Assembly (NCBI GenBank): GCA_022385755.1
Contig: MU278356.1
Location: 248,001-312,000 of the forward strand
Source of the DNA: Trametopsis cervina
Taxonomy: Eukaryota > Basidiomycota > Agaricomycetes > Polyporales > Irpicaceae
Length of the DNA stretch: 64,000 nucleotides
Direction of reading: 5' to 3'
The notes below the pieces were generated by a model. That model worked only from the letters and a program-made list of their open reading frames with translations. It did not search any database and had not been told where the DNA came from. Both the position numbers and the translations under genes were made by a program. Shown here one piece after another: positions 10,275-20,435 of the stretch (within the stretch, counting starts at the first letter, position 1; each line of letters starts with the position of its first letter).

Positions 10275-11817
10275 ATGCAGCCCCACGCGTCGACATCTAA
10301 AGCTACGCAGCCAACATGGAGCGCGCTCCCTTTTGACATCTTCGAGCACATTGCCCAGTCCTTTCCGGTCCAGAACTACACCTCAGACCTCGCTCACGCC
10401 GCCTACACTGAGAGCGAAGCCGCCCTCAAGAAATCCCTCCTTGCGCTCACGCTCGTCTGTCGACACTGGCACACCGCCGCTCAGCCACTCCTCCTCCGCT
10501 TCCTGTCCCTCCGCTTCGGAACAAGCCCTACAGCAGACACCGGTACGCGTCCCAGGGGGCTCCAGGACATCCTGCAGTGGCTGTACACGCAGCCCCTCCT
10601 CCCCGCCGCCGTTCGTCGTCTGCGCCTGATCATGTCCGACGAGCCAGACGAGAAAGACTACGACTCAGATGAGTCTATGCAGAGCTCGGACGAGCAGGAA
10701 GGGAGCACCGACGAGTCACTGGAGAGCTCCGAAGAGTCTTTTCCAAGCGGTTGCGACCCGAGCCTCGTCCACGCCCTCCTCCTCCGCTTTCCCAACGTGC
10801 GCGCGCTCGAGCTGTTCGATCTCATCTTCGACCGCGCACAGCTCGCAGCGCACGCATCCACGCTCCCGACATCCCATTCCCCACCAATCGCCCTCACCAC
10901 GCTCCTGCTCGCCTCCAGCGCACCCTCCCGCCCGTTCTCCACCTCCACCGTACACCTATGCACGGCCTGGTTCGGCTCCGTCTCCTCTCTTACAGTACGC
11001 TGCGACCCAGCAGGGGCGGTGCTGATGGGCGGGACGCAGCTGGAAGAGGAACAGGACCTCTTCCCGATCCGACTCGCCGCACGCGCTCTTACGCTCGACA
11101 CACCCGTGAACGCGGGCGTCGAGGCGCACCTGCACCGCTCGCCGACGTTCGGGGACCAGGGCGCGCTGCGCGTGCTCCGCGCGAGGCTTGCGCCGGCCAC
11201 GCACGACCCCCTCGATGAGTTCGTGCGCCCGGCCGCGCGCGTGCTCGAAGAGCTCCATCTCGACTTCCCGTGCGGATCGCGCCGCACAGTCCTCGGGTCC
11301 CGCATACGTACGTCCCTACTTTCTTCTCTCTGCTTTGTCTCTGTCTCTGTCTTGCAGTGAGCCCTAACCAAATCCTGTTTTCTTTTCTCCTCTTCGGTGG
11401 CGGTGTACTGCAGGCTCTTCGAAGCCCATCGTCGACCTCGGCGAGCTGGCGCGTCTGCGTGAGCTGAGCGTGCAGTTCCCGCTCACCGACGTGTACTGGA
11501 CGAAAGTGCACCGCATCTTCGACACGCTCCTCCCGCGTTCGCAATCACAAGCCCACGATGACAGCGACGGCGATGAGGATGAGCACGCGCTGCGCCGCGT
11601 AACGCTGGTGCCGCACGGCGAATTGAGCGTCGCTGCGCATGAACTACGGTTCGCGCGCGTCGGCGCGGTGCTTGCGGGCGTGCCGACGCTCGAGCGGTGC
11701 ACGCTTGACCTGCGCAACGTGCGCAATGCGTCTGGTAGGCTCGAGCAGCTCGAGGCGTGGTTCAGGGAACACATGGCGGGGCTGCATGAGAAGGGGATAC
11801 TGCAGTTCGTGGTATAA
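10275..11817 (+). CDS. F-box/LRR-like protein, array copy 5
   Basis: Exons 10275-11307 and 11414-11817, 478 aa; intron GTACGT...CTGCAG, 106 nt, longest of the array. The F-box-like core is shortened (SALPFDIFEHIAQSFPVQNY) but the LTLVCRHWHTAAQPLLLRFL signature is complete. This copy has the longest acidic-serine insert (about residues 123-160, including DESMQSSDEQEGSTDESLES). LRR-like middle, and C-terminal GVPTLERCTLDLR and GLHEKGILQFVV intact. Expected role: SCF substrate adaptor, inferred from family only. The 3' flank is related to that of the copy at 12452. Confidence 0.8.
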
Positions 11818-12150
11818 CATGTTCCACCGCTGTACTGTGAAAGTATGCGTTCAGGCTGCTGGTTGTATCGTTCCCCTACGTTGCTGGTACTACAACCGGT
11901 GCGGTTTGTTTCTTCCGTTGTTCATCAAAATTCAAGTGAGGATAACAGGCTGCCATGCTGGATCGAAAGTCGTCATCGTGCTGCTCAACCTCAATCCCCG
12001 CCACCACTAGCGCATTCCCCGCATCCCTATTCAAGCCCATGCACCCCGAGCAGCCGACACTTACCCAACCTCCTCGACGGCTCGCCTACGCTCAGGCCGA
12101 AACAAAACGTAAGGCGGGCTGTCTACTGTACAACTTGAGCAAGTAAGTAG
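11818..12150. repeat. Spacer homologous to 13940-14250
   Basis: CATGTTCCACCGCTGTACTG and the following 300 bases align, with more divergence, to the region behind the stop at 13939. Duplication units therefore include gene plus 3' flank plus next promoter. Confidence 0.6.
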
Positions 12151-12295
12151 GCCCAGGTGTGAGTAAGTACACGGTGTGATTTACATACCGTACCGGCGTC
12201 CACGGACCGGTTCTACCGCGGTAAGTTACAGTCCCGACGGTTCAACTCTGCAACTCTGCGTCCGCCGTCGTCGACCCTCATAACTCTGCGTCGAA

Positions 12296-12420
12296 GGACG
12301 CAAGCGAGCCTTTGCTGTAGATGCATCTGGCGTGTGCGACGAAAATCAGTACGTACTATCGCACGATTACATACCCGAGACGTATTAATGAGGGAGCGAG
12401 CACAACAGTACTTGTCTACT
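12296..12420 (+). promoter_or_regulatory. F-box promoter block, TATA degenerate (copy 6)
   Basis: GACGCAAGCGAGCC, CTGGCGTGTGCGACGAAAAT and ATTACATACCCGAGACGTAT are recognisable, but after GAGCACAACAG the GGCACCGACTATATAA sequence is replaced by TACTTGTCTACTCACC. Confidence 0.5.
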
Positions 12421-12451
12421 CACCCGTGCATGCTCATAGCTCAGTCGCAAA

Positions 12452-13939
12452 ATGCAGCCCCACTCGTCAAAGGATATAAGCAACGCATCCGAAGCTGTGC
12501 AGCCAACGTTATCATGGAACGCGCTCCCTGTTGAAATCCTCTCCATCATCTTCGACTACGTCAGCGCGTCTTTCCCAGCTCAGGACTACGACCCGGACGC
12601 CGTGAACGCGGACTACACAGAGAGCGAAATAGCCCTCAAGAAAGCCTTCCTCACGCTCGCACTCGTCTGCCGCCGCTGGCACGCCGCCACTCAGCCGTAT
12701 CTTCTCCGCGTCCTCTGTATACGCTTCACTGGTAGGAGTCCCAAGGGCCTCCTGGACGTTCTGCAGTGGCTCGACACACAGCTTTTCCTCTGCGTCTCCG
12801 GTCGCCGCCTGCGGCTGATTATGGCGGACGCACCAGTCGAGAGCTCCGACGAGTCAGCAGAGAAATCTGGCGTGGTCGTATCAAGCGGATGCGATCCAAG
12901 CCTAGTCCACACTCTCCTCCTCTGCTTCCACAACGTGCGCGCAGTTGAGCTGGTCCACCTGGTTTTTGACCGCACGCAGCTTATAGCATATGCGTCCACA
13001 ATTACAGCAGGGCACACCAGTGGCGCCGCCCCGATCGACCTCGACACGCTCGTGCTAGCTTACGGCAGGTACGAGCCGCTCTCCGCCGACACCGTACAGC
13101 TGTGCACCGCCTGGTTTGGTACGGTCTCTAATTTCGCTGTGCTCTGGGACCCATATGCAGGCTTGGACCATAGAGCGATGCTAGAAAGCCTTCCCGCGCG
13201 ACTCGCCATATGCACTCTTATGATCGACACTCCCGTCCATAAGGGTGTCGGAGAGCGTCTCTGCCGCTCGCCGATGTTCGGGGAACAATGCACACTGCGT
13301 ACGCTCCACGCTAGGTTTGCACCGTCCATCTTCGACTCCCTTGACTCCCTCGTGCGCCCTGCCGCACGCGTGCTTGAGGAGCTCGACCTTGACTTCACGC
13401 CGTGGCTCACCGTGCCCCGCATCCAGCGCGGGCGTTTCCCCGCCACCGCGCGCTTTCCGTTCCTGTACAGGATACGTACGTCAATACTCTCCTCTCCTCT
13501 GTTGCGAAAAGCAATACTGAGCTTTTTCGTTGGCGGCGTAGTCTCTGAAGCGCCCATCGTCGACCTCAGTGCGCTGCCGCGCCTGCGCGAGCTGACCGTG
13601 CGGCTCTCGCTGATGTACGAGGCCTGGGACATCGTGCACCGCATCATAGATACCCTAATCCCCCGTCCGCAAACTGACGGGGATGGGCGCGGGCTGCCGC
13701 CGCTGCGCTATGTGACGCTAGCGCCGCAGGCGCCGGCCAGCGAACTGTACGACCCCGCGCACGAAGCGCAGTTCGCGCGCGTCAGTGCAGTGCTTGCGGA
13801 CGTGCCGACCCTCGAGCGGTGCACGCTCGACCTGCGCGCGGTGCGCAATGCACCTGACAGGCTCGAACATTACAAGGCGTGGTTCAATGAGCATATGGCC
13901 GAGCTGCATAGGAAGGGGATACTGCACTTCGTGGTGTGA
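12452..13939 (+). CDS. F-box/LRR-like protein, array copy 6, with a read-through intron
   Basis: Start at 12452 (MQPHSSKDISNASEAV). The F-box-like core is NALPVEILSIIFDYVSASF, with LALVCRRWHAATQPYLLRVL following. The whole region is one open frame of 495 codons, but the intron seen in the paralogues is present at 13476-13541 (GTACGT...GCGTAG, 66 nt). It has no stop and is a multiple of three, so spliced (473 aa) and unspliced (495 aa) proteins are both possible; the spliced join restores the paralogue sequence (SEAPIVDLSALPRLRELTV). Acidic insert short. The end of exon 2 and the 3' flank are near-identical to the pseudogene at 976. Confidence 0.8.
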   Translation: MQPHSSKDISNASEAVQPTLSWNALPVEILSIIFDYVSASFPAQDYDPDAVNADYTESEIALKKAFLTLALVCRRWHAATQPYLLRVLCIRFTGRSPKGLLDVLQWLDTQLFLCVSGRRLRLIMADAPVESSDESAEKSGVVVSSGCDPSLVHTLLLCFHNVRAVELVHLVFDRTQLIAYASTITAGHTSGAAPIDLDTLVLAYGRYEPLSADTVQLCTAWFGTVSNFAVLWDPYAGLDHRAMLESLPARLAICTLMIDTPVHKGVGERLCRSPMFGEQCTLRTLHARFAPSIFDSLDSLVRPAARVLEELDLDFTPWLTVPRIQRGRFPATARFPFLYRIRTSILSSPLLRKAILSFFVGGVVSEAPIVDLSALPRLRELTVRLSLMYEAWDIVHRIIDTLIPRPQTDGDGRGLPPLRYVTLAPQAPASELYDPAHEAQFARVSAVLADVPTLERCTLDLRAVRNAPDRLEHYKAWFNEHMAELHRKGILHFVV

Positions 13940-14920
13940 CATGTTCCACCGCCGTACTGAGGAAGTATGCGTTTAGGACCACCGGCTGCATTGTTCCCCC
14001 ACGTCTCTGGTACTACTACCGGCACGGTTTGTTTCTTCCGCTGTTCATCAAAATCCAACAGGAAATCGGACTGCAGAGAGCAGGTGTTAGGCTGGGTGGA
14101 AAGGCACCATCGTGCCCAGGCCATCCATACAATGCTGCTGACATCACAGGCGGCAGCTAGACCCCAATATCCGCCACTGCTGACGCATTTCCCTCATGCT
14201 CAATCCCACGCACGCAACGCCTCCTCTCGGGCACGACCTCACTGATGCAGTACCTTGTCACGCAGATCTCGCCATTTTCGGTGAGCACGAAATCAGCAGT
14301 GCCATACGGCACCCACGACGGTTCACCTCTGCGTCCATGGTCATTGACCCTCATAACTCTGCGCCAAAGGACGCAAACGAACCATCTGACGATTCGCCGT
14401 CAGATGCACCTGCCGTGCGCAAGGAGGCCTCATTGCGTACCAGCGCCCATATACCTGGGGCGTGTCACTGAGGAAGCGAGAATAATAGGCACCGACTATA
14501 TAATTGGCGTACAGTATACCTCTCGTCTTTACTCACCTTTGCATCCGCTGTCTGCACGTCTTGCTCACCCCCCTTCGTTACAGAACATGAGCAAACCATT
14601 GGAAGCCGTGCAGCCACCCATGCTCTGGAACGCGCCCCCCTTTGAAATCCTCTACATAATCTTCGACTTCCTCGCCCCGCCCTTGCCTGCCCAAGTCTAC
14701 AATCCCGGCAACAACAAAGCCGACTACACAGAAAGCGAAGTAGCCTTCGAGAGATGCTTTCCACCACTGGCGCTCGTCTGCCGACACTGGTACGCTGCCG
14801 TCCACCCGTACCTCAACCGCTTCCTGTCCGTACGCTTCAGACCGGACCTTACAGCGGAAACTGGAATTGACGCTGACATCGTTGGGCCTTGGCACCTCTC
14901 GATCGTTCTGCGTTGGCTGG
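13800..14920. repeat. Inverted segmental duplication, right copy (partner 1-1110)
   Basis: Plus-strand copy of the block described at 1-1110. It spans the C-terminal 45 codons of copy 6, a 650 bp spacer and the N-terminal half of copy 7. Only scattered substitutions and a small deletion that removes the first ATG of copy 7 separate the two. Confidence 0.85.
14383..14505 (+). promoter_or_regulatory. Shared F-box promoter block with TATA box (copy 7)
   Basis: Contains a perfect 9-bp inverted repeat CATCTGACG/CGTCAGATG (14383-14391, 14398-14406), ATATACCTGGGGCGTGTCAC and GGCACCGACTATATAATT (14488-14505). ATG at 14587 is about 84 bp past the TATA box. Confidence 0.65.
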
Positions 14921-16063
14921 ACTCGCGGCCGTACCTCCTCGCCTCCGTTCGTCGCCTGCGGCTGATTATGGACAACGAGGCCTACCAATGCGGATGCGAC
15001 CCGAGCCTGGTCTACGCTCTCCTCCACCGCTTCCCAAACGTGCGCGCAGTCGAGCTGTTCGATGTCGGCTTCGACCGCGCGCAGCTCGCAGCCTACGCAT
15101 CTACGATGACGACAACGCATATTGCGCCAATAGACCTCGACACGCTCCTGCTCGCCTACGGCGGGTACCGGCCGATCAACCCCGACGTTGTGCAGCTGTG
15201 CACCGCCTGGTTTGGCTCCGTCTCCGCACTCATCATGCGCAGGAACACACGTGCGACTACGATCGTTGGCATTGCGATAGACAATCTTCCCGCACGACTC
15301 GCCGCACGCACCCTTACGATCGACCTTCCCATTACTGAGGGTGTCATGGGGTACCTTCGCCGCTTGCCAATGTTCGGAGACCAAGGCACGCTGCGCATGC
15401 TCCACGTCACGATTGCCTTGTCCGCCATTGACTCCCTCAACTCCCTCAACTCCGTACTGCGCCTCGCCGCGAACGTGCTCGAGGAACTCCACCTCGACTT
15501 CACGGCGTGGCTCGACTCGCCCTACAATCAATTCTACGTCTCCCACTACCACCCAACCGTTTTGAATCACAGGAACCGTACGTCATTCCTTTCTTCTGCT
15601 CTGGTGTGAAAAGAAACGCTGTGCAGTTTAGTTTTCCAAAATTAATCTCATTTCTTTGGTTCGCGGCGTAGCCTCTTTGTGGCCTGACGTCGACCTCGGC
15701 GTGCTGCCACGCCTGCGCGAGCTGACTATACGGCTCTCTCTATCGGACGAGAGCCGGACCGTCGTGCACCGCACCATCGACACCCTCCTCCCCCGTCCGC
15801 AAACTGACGAGGATGGGCGCGGACCGCCGCCGCTTCGTTATGTAACGCTGGCACTGCAGGCGTACTCTCTGACGAACCCCGCGCACCAACTATGGTTTGC
15901 GCGCGTCAGCGCGGTGCTTGAGGGTGTGCCGACCCTCGAGCGGTGCACGCTCGACCTGCGCGCGATGGGCAAGACATTCTATATGCCCAAAGATCACAAG
16001 GCGTGGTTCAACAAGCATATGGTGGAGCTGCATAGGAAGGGGATATTGCAATTTGTGGTATGA
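14587..16063 (+). CDS. F-box/LRR-like protein, array copy 7
   Basis: Exons 14587-15577 and 15672-16063, 460 aa; intron GTACGT...GCGTAG, 94 nt. The frame stays open upstream, but homology to copy 1 begins at this ATG (MSKPLEAVQPPMLWNA), because the earlier ATG is deleted here. The F-box-like core is NAPPFEILYIIFDFLAPPL, with LALVCRHWYAAVHPYLNRFL after it. This copy has no acidic insert: LRLIMDNEAYQCGCDPSL runs straight on. LRR-like middle with VLEELHLDF; C-terminal GVPTLERCTLDLR and HRKGILQFVV. Its 3' flank is shared with copy 4. Confidence 0.8.
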
Positions 16064-16320
16064 TGCAGCAGTGGGCTGTACCTGGATGTCACATCAGAAA
16101 TATATGTCAAACCCGGTGTTTACTGGAGAGGCTGTAGCTTACATGTAAACTTGCATCTATGTAGTTCTACTTGAATATTAGGGCCAATGGTAACTGTACT
16201 ACCCACCTGCATCACGGCCACTTCTTGAATACAACGCAAAACCACCCTGTCTGCATAGGAACAACCGTATGTACACACATCGCCCAGGCACGCCAACACC
16301 CACACATCCGCCCTCGAGGC
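16064..16320. other. Convergent 3' spacer between copies 7 and 8
   Basis: Both neighbours end here. The left part carries the 3' flank also found at 5165-5258; the right part resembles the flank of the fossil at 9880. Confidence 0.5.
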
Positions 16321-17664
16321 TCACGCGACGATACACAACAAGCCTCGCGCATCCAGCCCCGCCATATGATTCCTGAACCATGCCTTGCGCTGCGCCAACA
16401 CACCAAACGCGTCAAGCACTGCCCTGAGATCAAGCGTACACCGTTCGAGCGTCGGCACGCCCGCAAGCAGCGCGTCGATGCGTGCGAGCCGCGGGCCGTG
16501 CCCTAGGTACGCCAGCGTCGGCTCGACGCCTGAGTCATCGTGCAGCACGAGCGTGACACGCCGTACCCCGCGCAGACGGAGGGCATCGATGACAGCTTGC
16601 ACGACGGTCCAGCAGGCCGCGGCTTCGCTTGTGTCATGCATCAGCGGGAACTGCAGCGTCAGCTCGCGCGTGCGTAGGTCGTCGAGATCGAGGTCGATGT
16701 CGATGTCGACCACTGTGCGGGGCAGCCTGCGCGCAAAGTACGATGTGAGGTCGAGGTGGAGCGCTTCCAGGGTGTGTGCTGCGGGGCGCACGAGCGCGCC
16801 GAGGGTGGCCTGCGAGAATGGCGTGAGCGCGATGCGGAGTGTGCGTAGCGTTCCTGTCCTCGGTTCAAACGTCGGCGAGCGGTGCAGGCACGCCGCAACG
16901 CCCGCGGGAACACTGTATATGTCGAGCACGAGGGTGCACGCGGCGAGCCGTGCGGGCAGACGATCCAGCGCGCCGCTCACGCGCATCGTCCAGCCGCTCC
17001 TGGGCAAGGCACGCACGACGAACGTAGAGACGCGCCCGAACCAGGCGACGCATAGCTGCGCGGCGTCGGCATCGGGTGGGCGGCGCACGCCGTACACGAT
17101 TGTGAGCGTGTCAACATCGATCGGTGCGAAGGCATCTGTGTGTGCCGTGGTAAGCATGGATATATGCGCTGCGAGCTGCGCGCTGTCGAAGACGGCGTTG
17201 AACAGCTCGAACGCGCGCATGTTCGGAAAGCGGCGGAGGAGGGTATGTAGGAGGGCTGGGTCGCACCCGTTCGACGTTGGCTCGGCCATGACCAGCCGTA
17301 GATGACGAACGGCGGTGGGGAGGCGGGGCTGCGTGTCGAGCCACTGCAGGATGTCCGAGAGCCCCCTTGAGCGGGCAGAGGGGCTCGCTCCGAACCGAAA
17401 GGACAGCACGCGGAGGAAATACGGCATCGCGGCGGCATGCCAGGGGTGGCAGACGAGCGCAAACGCGAGGAAGCATTGTTTGAGGGCCGTTTCGCTCTCT
17501 GTGTACTCGGCTCGAGTGGTATCCGCGTCGTAGTTCTGGACGGGAAAAGACGCGACGACGTGGTCGAAGATGATGGAGGATATGTCGAATGGGAGCTCAG
17601 TCCACCGTGATGCGGCGTCTGCGTCCTTCAACGAGCGGAGGCGCATTTGGGCTGCGTGGACCAT
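16321..17664 (-). CDS. F-box/LRR-like protein, array copy 8, intronless
   Basis: Single exon of 447 aa from the ATG at 17664. F-box-like core ELPFDISSIIFDHVVASF, then LAFALVCHPWHAAAMPYFLR. The acidic insert is absent (MAEPTSNGCDPALL). Where the others have the intron, this copy has a short acidic linker (VVDIDIDLDLDDLRTREL), so the intron was lost or absorbed. C-terminal GVPTLERCTLDLR and GLLCIVA are complete. It is a divergent lineage, closest to copy 9 and to the fossil at 9880. No shared promoter block is visible upstream. Confidence 0.8.
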   Translation of the reverse strand: MVHAAQMRLRSLKDADAASRWTELPFDISSIIFDHVVASFPVQNYDADTTRAEYTESETALKQCFLAFALVCHPWHAAAMPYFLRVLSFRFGASPSARSRGLSDILQWLDTQPRLPTAVRHLRLVMAEPTSNGCDPALLHTLLRRFPNMRAFELFNAVFDSAQLAAHISMLTTAHTDAFAPIDVDTLTIVYGVRRPPDADAAQLCVAWFGRVSTFVVRALPRSGWTMRVSGALDRLPARLAACTLVLDIYSVPAGVAACLHRSPTFEPRTGTLRTLRIALTPFSQATLGALVRPAAHTLEALHLDLTSYFARRLPRTVVDIDIDLDLDDLRTRELTLQFPLMHDTSEAAACWTVVQAVIDALRLRGVRRVTLVLHDDSGVEPTLAYLGHGPRLARIDALLAGVPTLERCTLDLRAVLDAFGVLAQRKAWFRNHMAGLDARGLLCIVA

Positions 17665-18289
17665 GGACGTTCACCGTGGCTGTCATCACGGCTCGTGTAC
17701 ATGACACAGACGCACTGATTACCATACTTTCCCACCCACTTGCAGCCTGTCATCATCGCTGCTATCATCAGGCTGAAAACATGAGATCGAACTGAACAAC
17801 ATAGGAGAAGCATACCCGATGGTTTACTGCCGGCGGAATCCGATATTTCTGCGCGTACGAGATCTGTGTTGTTTGGATGTGCGAGCGTTGGCCGGTTGGG
17901 AAGTTATACTATGGGAGCATCTGCAGCGTGTTGTCCTCATATCGCGCGTTTGTATTGCAACCACAAAGAAGATATACTAGCATTTTGTCCATGTCGATGA
18001 CCCATTGTATGCGCTGTCTTGGTTATGCGTGGGGGAGAGGTCGTCGAACGGGTTGGGTCCCGCGCTCTCTAAGCTCTTAGCTTCCGCTTCGGACCGCCCG
18101 TCGTTTGATCCGTTACGTACTAGCATGCGCCATTAGGCAGGAAAGAAAATCGGGTACGTTGCTGTCTAAAATGACAGAATATTGAAGATACTGTACTATC
18201 GTCAGCCTGTCGTCTTATGTGGCGTTCAGTGACTGCTGGGTGCGAGATTAACCACTGATCGATAGCTGCTGCACGACAGCCACGACGAT
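17665..18289. other. Divergent intergenic gap
   Basis: No gene or family promoter block recognised; only short ORFs. Confidence 0.5.
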
Positions 18290-18460
18290 TCACGCCGTGT
18301 CTGTCGTCGTCGCTCGTAGCTTCGTACAAACGCACCGCTGCTCGTCGTTGGATTCGTCTCGCGTCTGCAAGAAGAAAAATCGGTACGTTCCAGTGCTCAA
18401 TCGCACACCTGGGACGTATTGGAGCAAACTGAATCGCACATTAGGCACCGACGATATGAT
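18290..18460 (+). promoter_or_regulatory. Degenerate F-box promoter block (copy 9)
   Basis: ACACCTGGGACGTATTGGAG and TTAGGCACCGACGATATGAT match the shared block with changes in the TATA box. It lies 330 bp before the ATG at 18787 instead of about 75 bp, so extra sequence has come between or another start site is used. Confidence 0.45.
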
Positions 18461-18786
18461 TGTTGTATGCCTGAGAACCCCGGCGACATTGCAAAGAAGC
18501 TCCTTATGCAAACTCGTCAGCTACTGCTGTTGTTGAGTGAGCAGATATAAACACGACCCAAATACATTGCGCCTCGGACTAACTATCGTTGGTTTATCTC
18601 GCACAGAGACATGCGCGTCCGTCTGAGTAGGAAAGAGAAATTAGTACCAGAATATGACAAAATGTTGAAGGCCGTACAAAGGTGTTCCGGCGTCTGCTGG
18701 ACGGGTGGGAATGAGACTAACAGGCCGCACGACGCCCACGCTGAGTCGCCGCTGCTCCTGCCGTCCTCGTTCGTTACACTGCACAA

Positions 18787-20085
18787 ATGCATATCCGCTC
18801 ATCAAAAAACACAAGCGAGCTCCCTTTCGATATTATCCGTATCGTCTTCGACCACGTCGTTCAGTCCTTTCCAGTCCAGAAGTACGATACAAACCATGCT
18901 CGCAACGAGTACACAAAAAGCGAGGTGGCTCTCAAGCAATGCTTCCTCGCGTTCAGCCTCGTCTGCCGACATTGGCATGTCGCTGCTCAGCCATACGCCC
19001 ACCGCGTGTTCTCCATACGGTTCGGCAGAGACACTGCAGCAAGCACCCCTGGGCTCCTCGACATCCTGCGATGGCTCGACACTCAGCCTCTCCTCCCTCC
19101 CGCTGTTCGCCACCTGCGGCTGATCATGGTCATGAACAAGACCCCCTGGGAACCAGAGTTGGGCAGATGCGACCCGGACCTATTCTACGCGCTTCTTCAC
19201 CGCTTCCCCCGCTTGCGCACACTCGAGCTGTTCGATCTGGTCTTCGACAGCGCGCAGCTCGCAGCGCATGTATCCAAGCTCACGACGGCGCACGTAGACA
19301 CCGTCGCGCCGATCGACCTCGACACGCTTCTGCTGGCCTATGGCGCGCGCCGGCCTCTCTCTGCGAAGCTCTGCGTCGCCTGGTTTGGCACCGTCTCCAC
19401 GCTCCTCGTGCGCGGCAGTTCGGCGTTGGGCTTGCTCGTCGACGCAGTGCTAGAGAGCTTTCCTGCGCAACTCGTCGCAGGCGCCGAAAGTCCCATCCTC
19501 AAGGGCGTTGGGGAGCTGCACGCTCCAGGCCTCACGTCCGCGAATAACTCCCTCGGCGAGTTTGTGCGCCCCGCCGTGCGCGTGCTCGAGGAGCTCCATC
19601 TTGACCTCGCACCGTCGCTTAGTCCCGGTTGCGGTACCACACCCTTCAATGAGCTGCAGTGCATGATTGTGCCGCAGTGGGAATTGTTGCTGTTGCAGTT
19701 CGGCCCTCACATTGACCTCGGCGAGATGTCGTGCCTGCGTGAGCTGGTCCTGGGGTTCCCGCTTCTCGGCACATGCTGGCCAGTCGTGCTTCCCATCGTC
19801 GATGATCTCTTGTCGCGTCGGCGAGCTCACGTTGATGACAAGGACAAGATGCCGCCGCTGCGCCGTGTGACGCTGGCGCCGCGCGGCAGCTTGAGCGTTG
19901 TCGAGCACGGGCTGGAGTTCGCGCACATTAGTGCGGTGCTCGCGGGCGTGCCGACGCTCGAGCGCTGCACGGTCGACCTCAGGGCTATCCTTCACGGGTT
20001 CAGCGCTCTGCAGGAGCAGAAACTGTGGTTCAGGAAGTGCTTGGTAGAGTTGCATGAAAAAGGGGTATTGCGCTTTGTGGTATGA
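18787..20085 (+). CDS. F-box/LRR-like protein, array copy 9, intronless
   Basis: Single exon, 432 aa, start MHIRSSKNTSELPFDII. F-box-like core ELPFDIIRIVFDHVVQSF followed by LAFSLVCRHWHVAAQPYAHR. A deletion of about 25 residues removes part of the LRR-like segment around GVGELHAPGL. The family intron position is coding here, and no splice pair restores the frame. C-terminus GVPTLERCTVDLR and HEKGVLRFVV intact. Most similar to copy 8. It is the last member of the continuous array. Confidence 0.8.
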   Translation: MHIRSSKNTSELPFDIIRIVFDHVVQSFPVQKYDTNHARNEYTKSEVALKQCFLAFSLVCRHWHVAAQPYAHRVFSIRFGRDTAASTPGLLDILRWLDTQPLLPPAVRHLRLIMVMNKTPWEPELGRCDPDLFYALLHRFPRLRTLELFDLVFDSAQLAAHVSKLTTAHVDTVAPIDLDTLLLAYGARRPLSAKLCVAWFGTVSTLLVRGSSALGLLVDAVLESFPAQLVAGAESPILKGVGELHAPGLTSANNSLGEFVRPAVRVLEELHLDLAPSLSPGCGTTPFNELQCMIVPQWELLLLQFGPHIDLGEMSCLRELVLGFPLLGTCWPVVLPIVDDLLSRRRAHVDDKDKMPPLRRVTLAPRGSLSVVEHGLEFAHISAVLAGVPTLERCTVDLRAILHGFSALQEQKLWFRKCLVELHEKGVLRFVV

Positions 20086-20435
20086 GGCGGCAGTGGGGCG
20101 GGCCGAGGACGTGGTGTCCGCGCATTGGTGAGGTGATGCCTTTGTTCTGTATTTTTCCTACGTAGGCCGAGCTATTCTATGTTTATTTCGAAGTGTTCGT
20201 GAGGATCTTGGTTTGTGTTAGCTTTTGTGTCACGACCCTCCTCGATACGATCGGCGCGTCAGATGCGCTCCCATTTGAAGCGGAGATTAAACGCGCCACA
20301 ACGCGTCTGCAGCCACTTGCAGCTGCAAACCTTGGTTCCTCTACGAACACTCCTCCCTCCGGCTATCCTATGCACTCTGCCATCGGCTTGTAATACATTC
20401 CACGATCTTAAACCCCTACCAGACGTGCTTCTGCA
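20086..20435. other. Upstream region of the Mpe1-type gene
   Basis: About 350 bp without ORF evidence; probably the promoter of the gene starting at 20436. Confidence 0.45.

Noticed and set aside
10658..11371. 237-codon minus-strand ORF opposite F-box copy 5
   Set aside because: Shadow frame; similar shadows occur opposite the other paralogues at the same place.
14578..15570. 330-codon minus-strand ORF opposite F-box copy 7
   Set aside because: Antisense shadow of a GC-rich coding exon; the plus frame has family homology and splicing, this one has none.
1..20100. RIP-like mutation of the duplicated F-box genes
   Set aside because: Copies remain GC-rich with few nonsense changes; the lesions seen are indels and one insertion, not C-to-T clusters.
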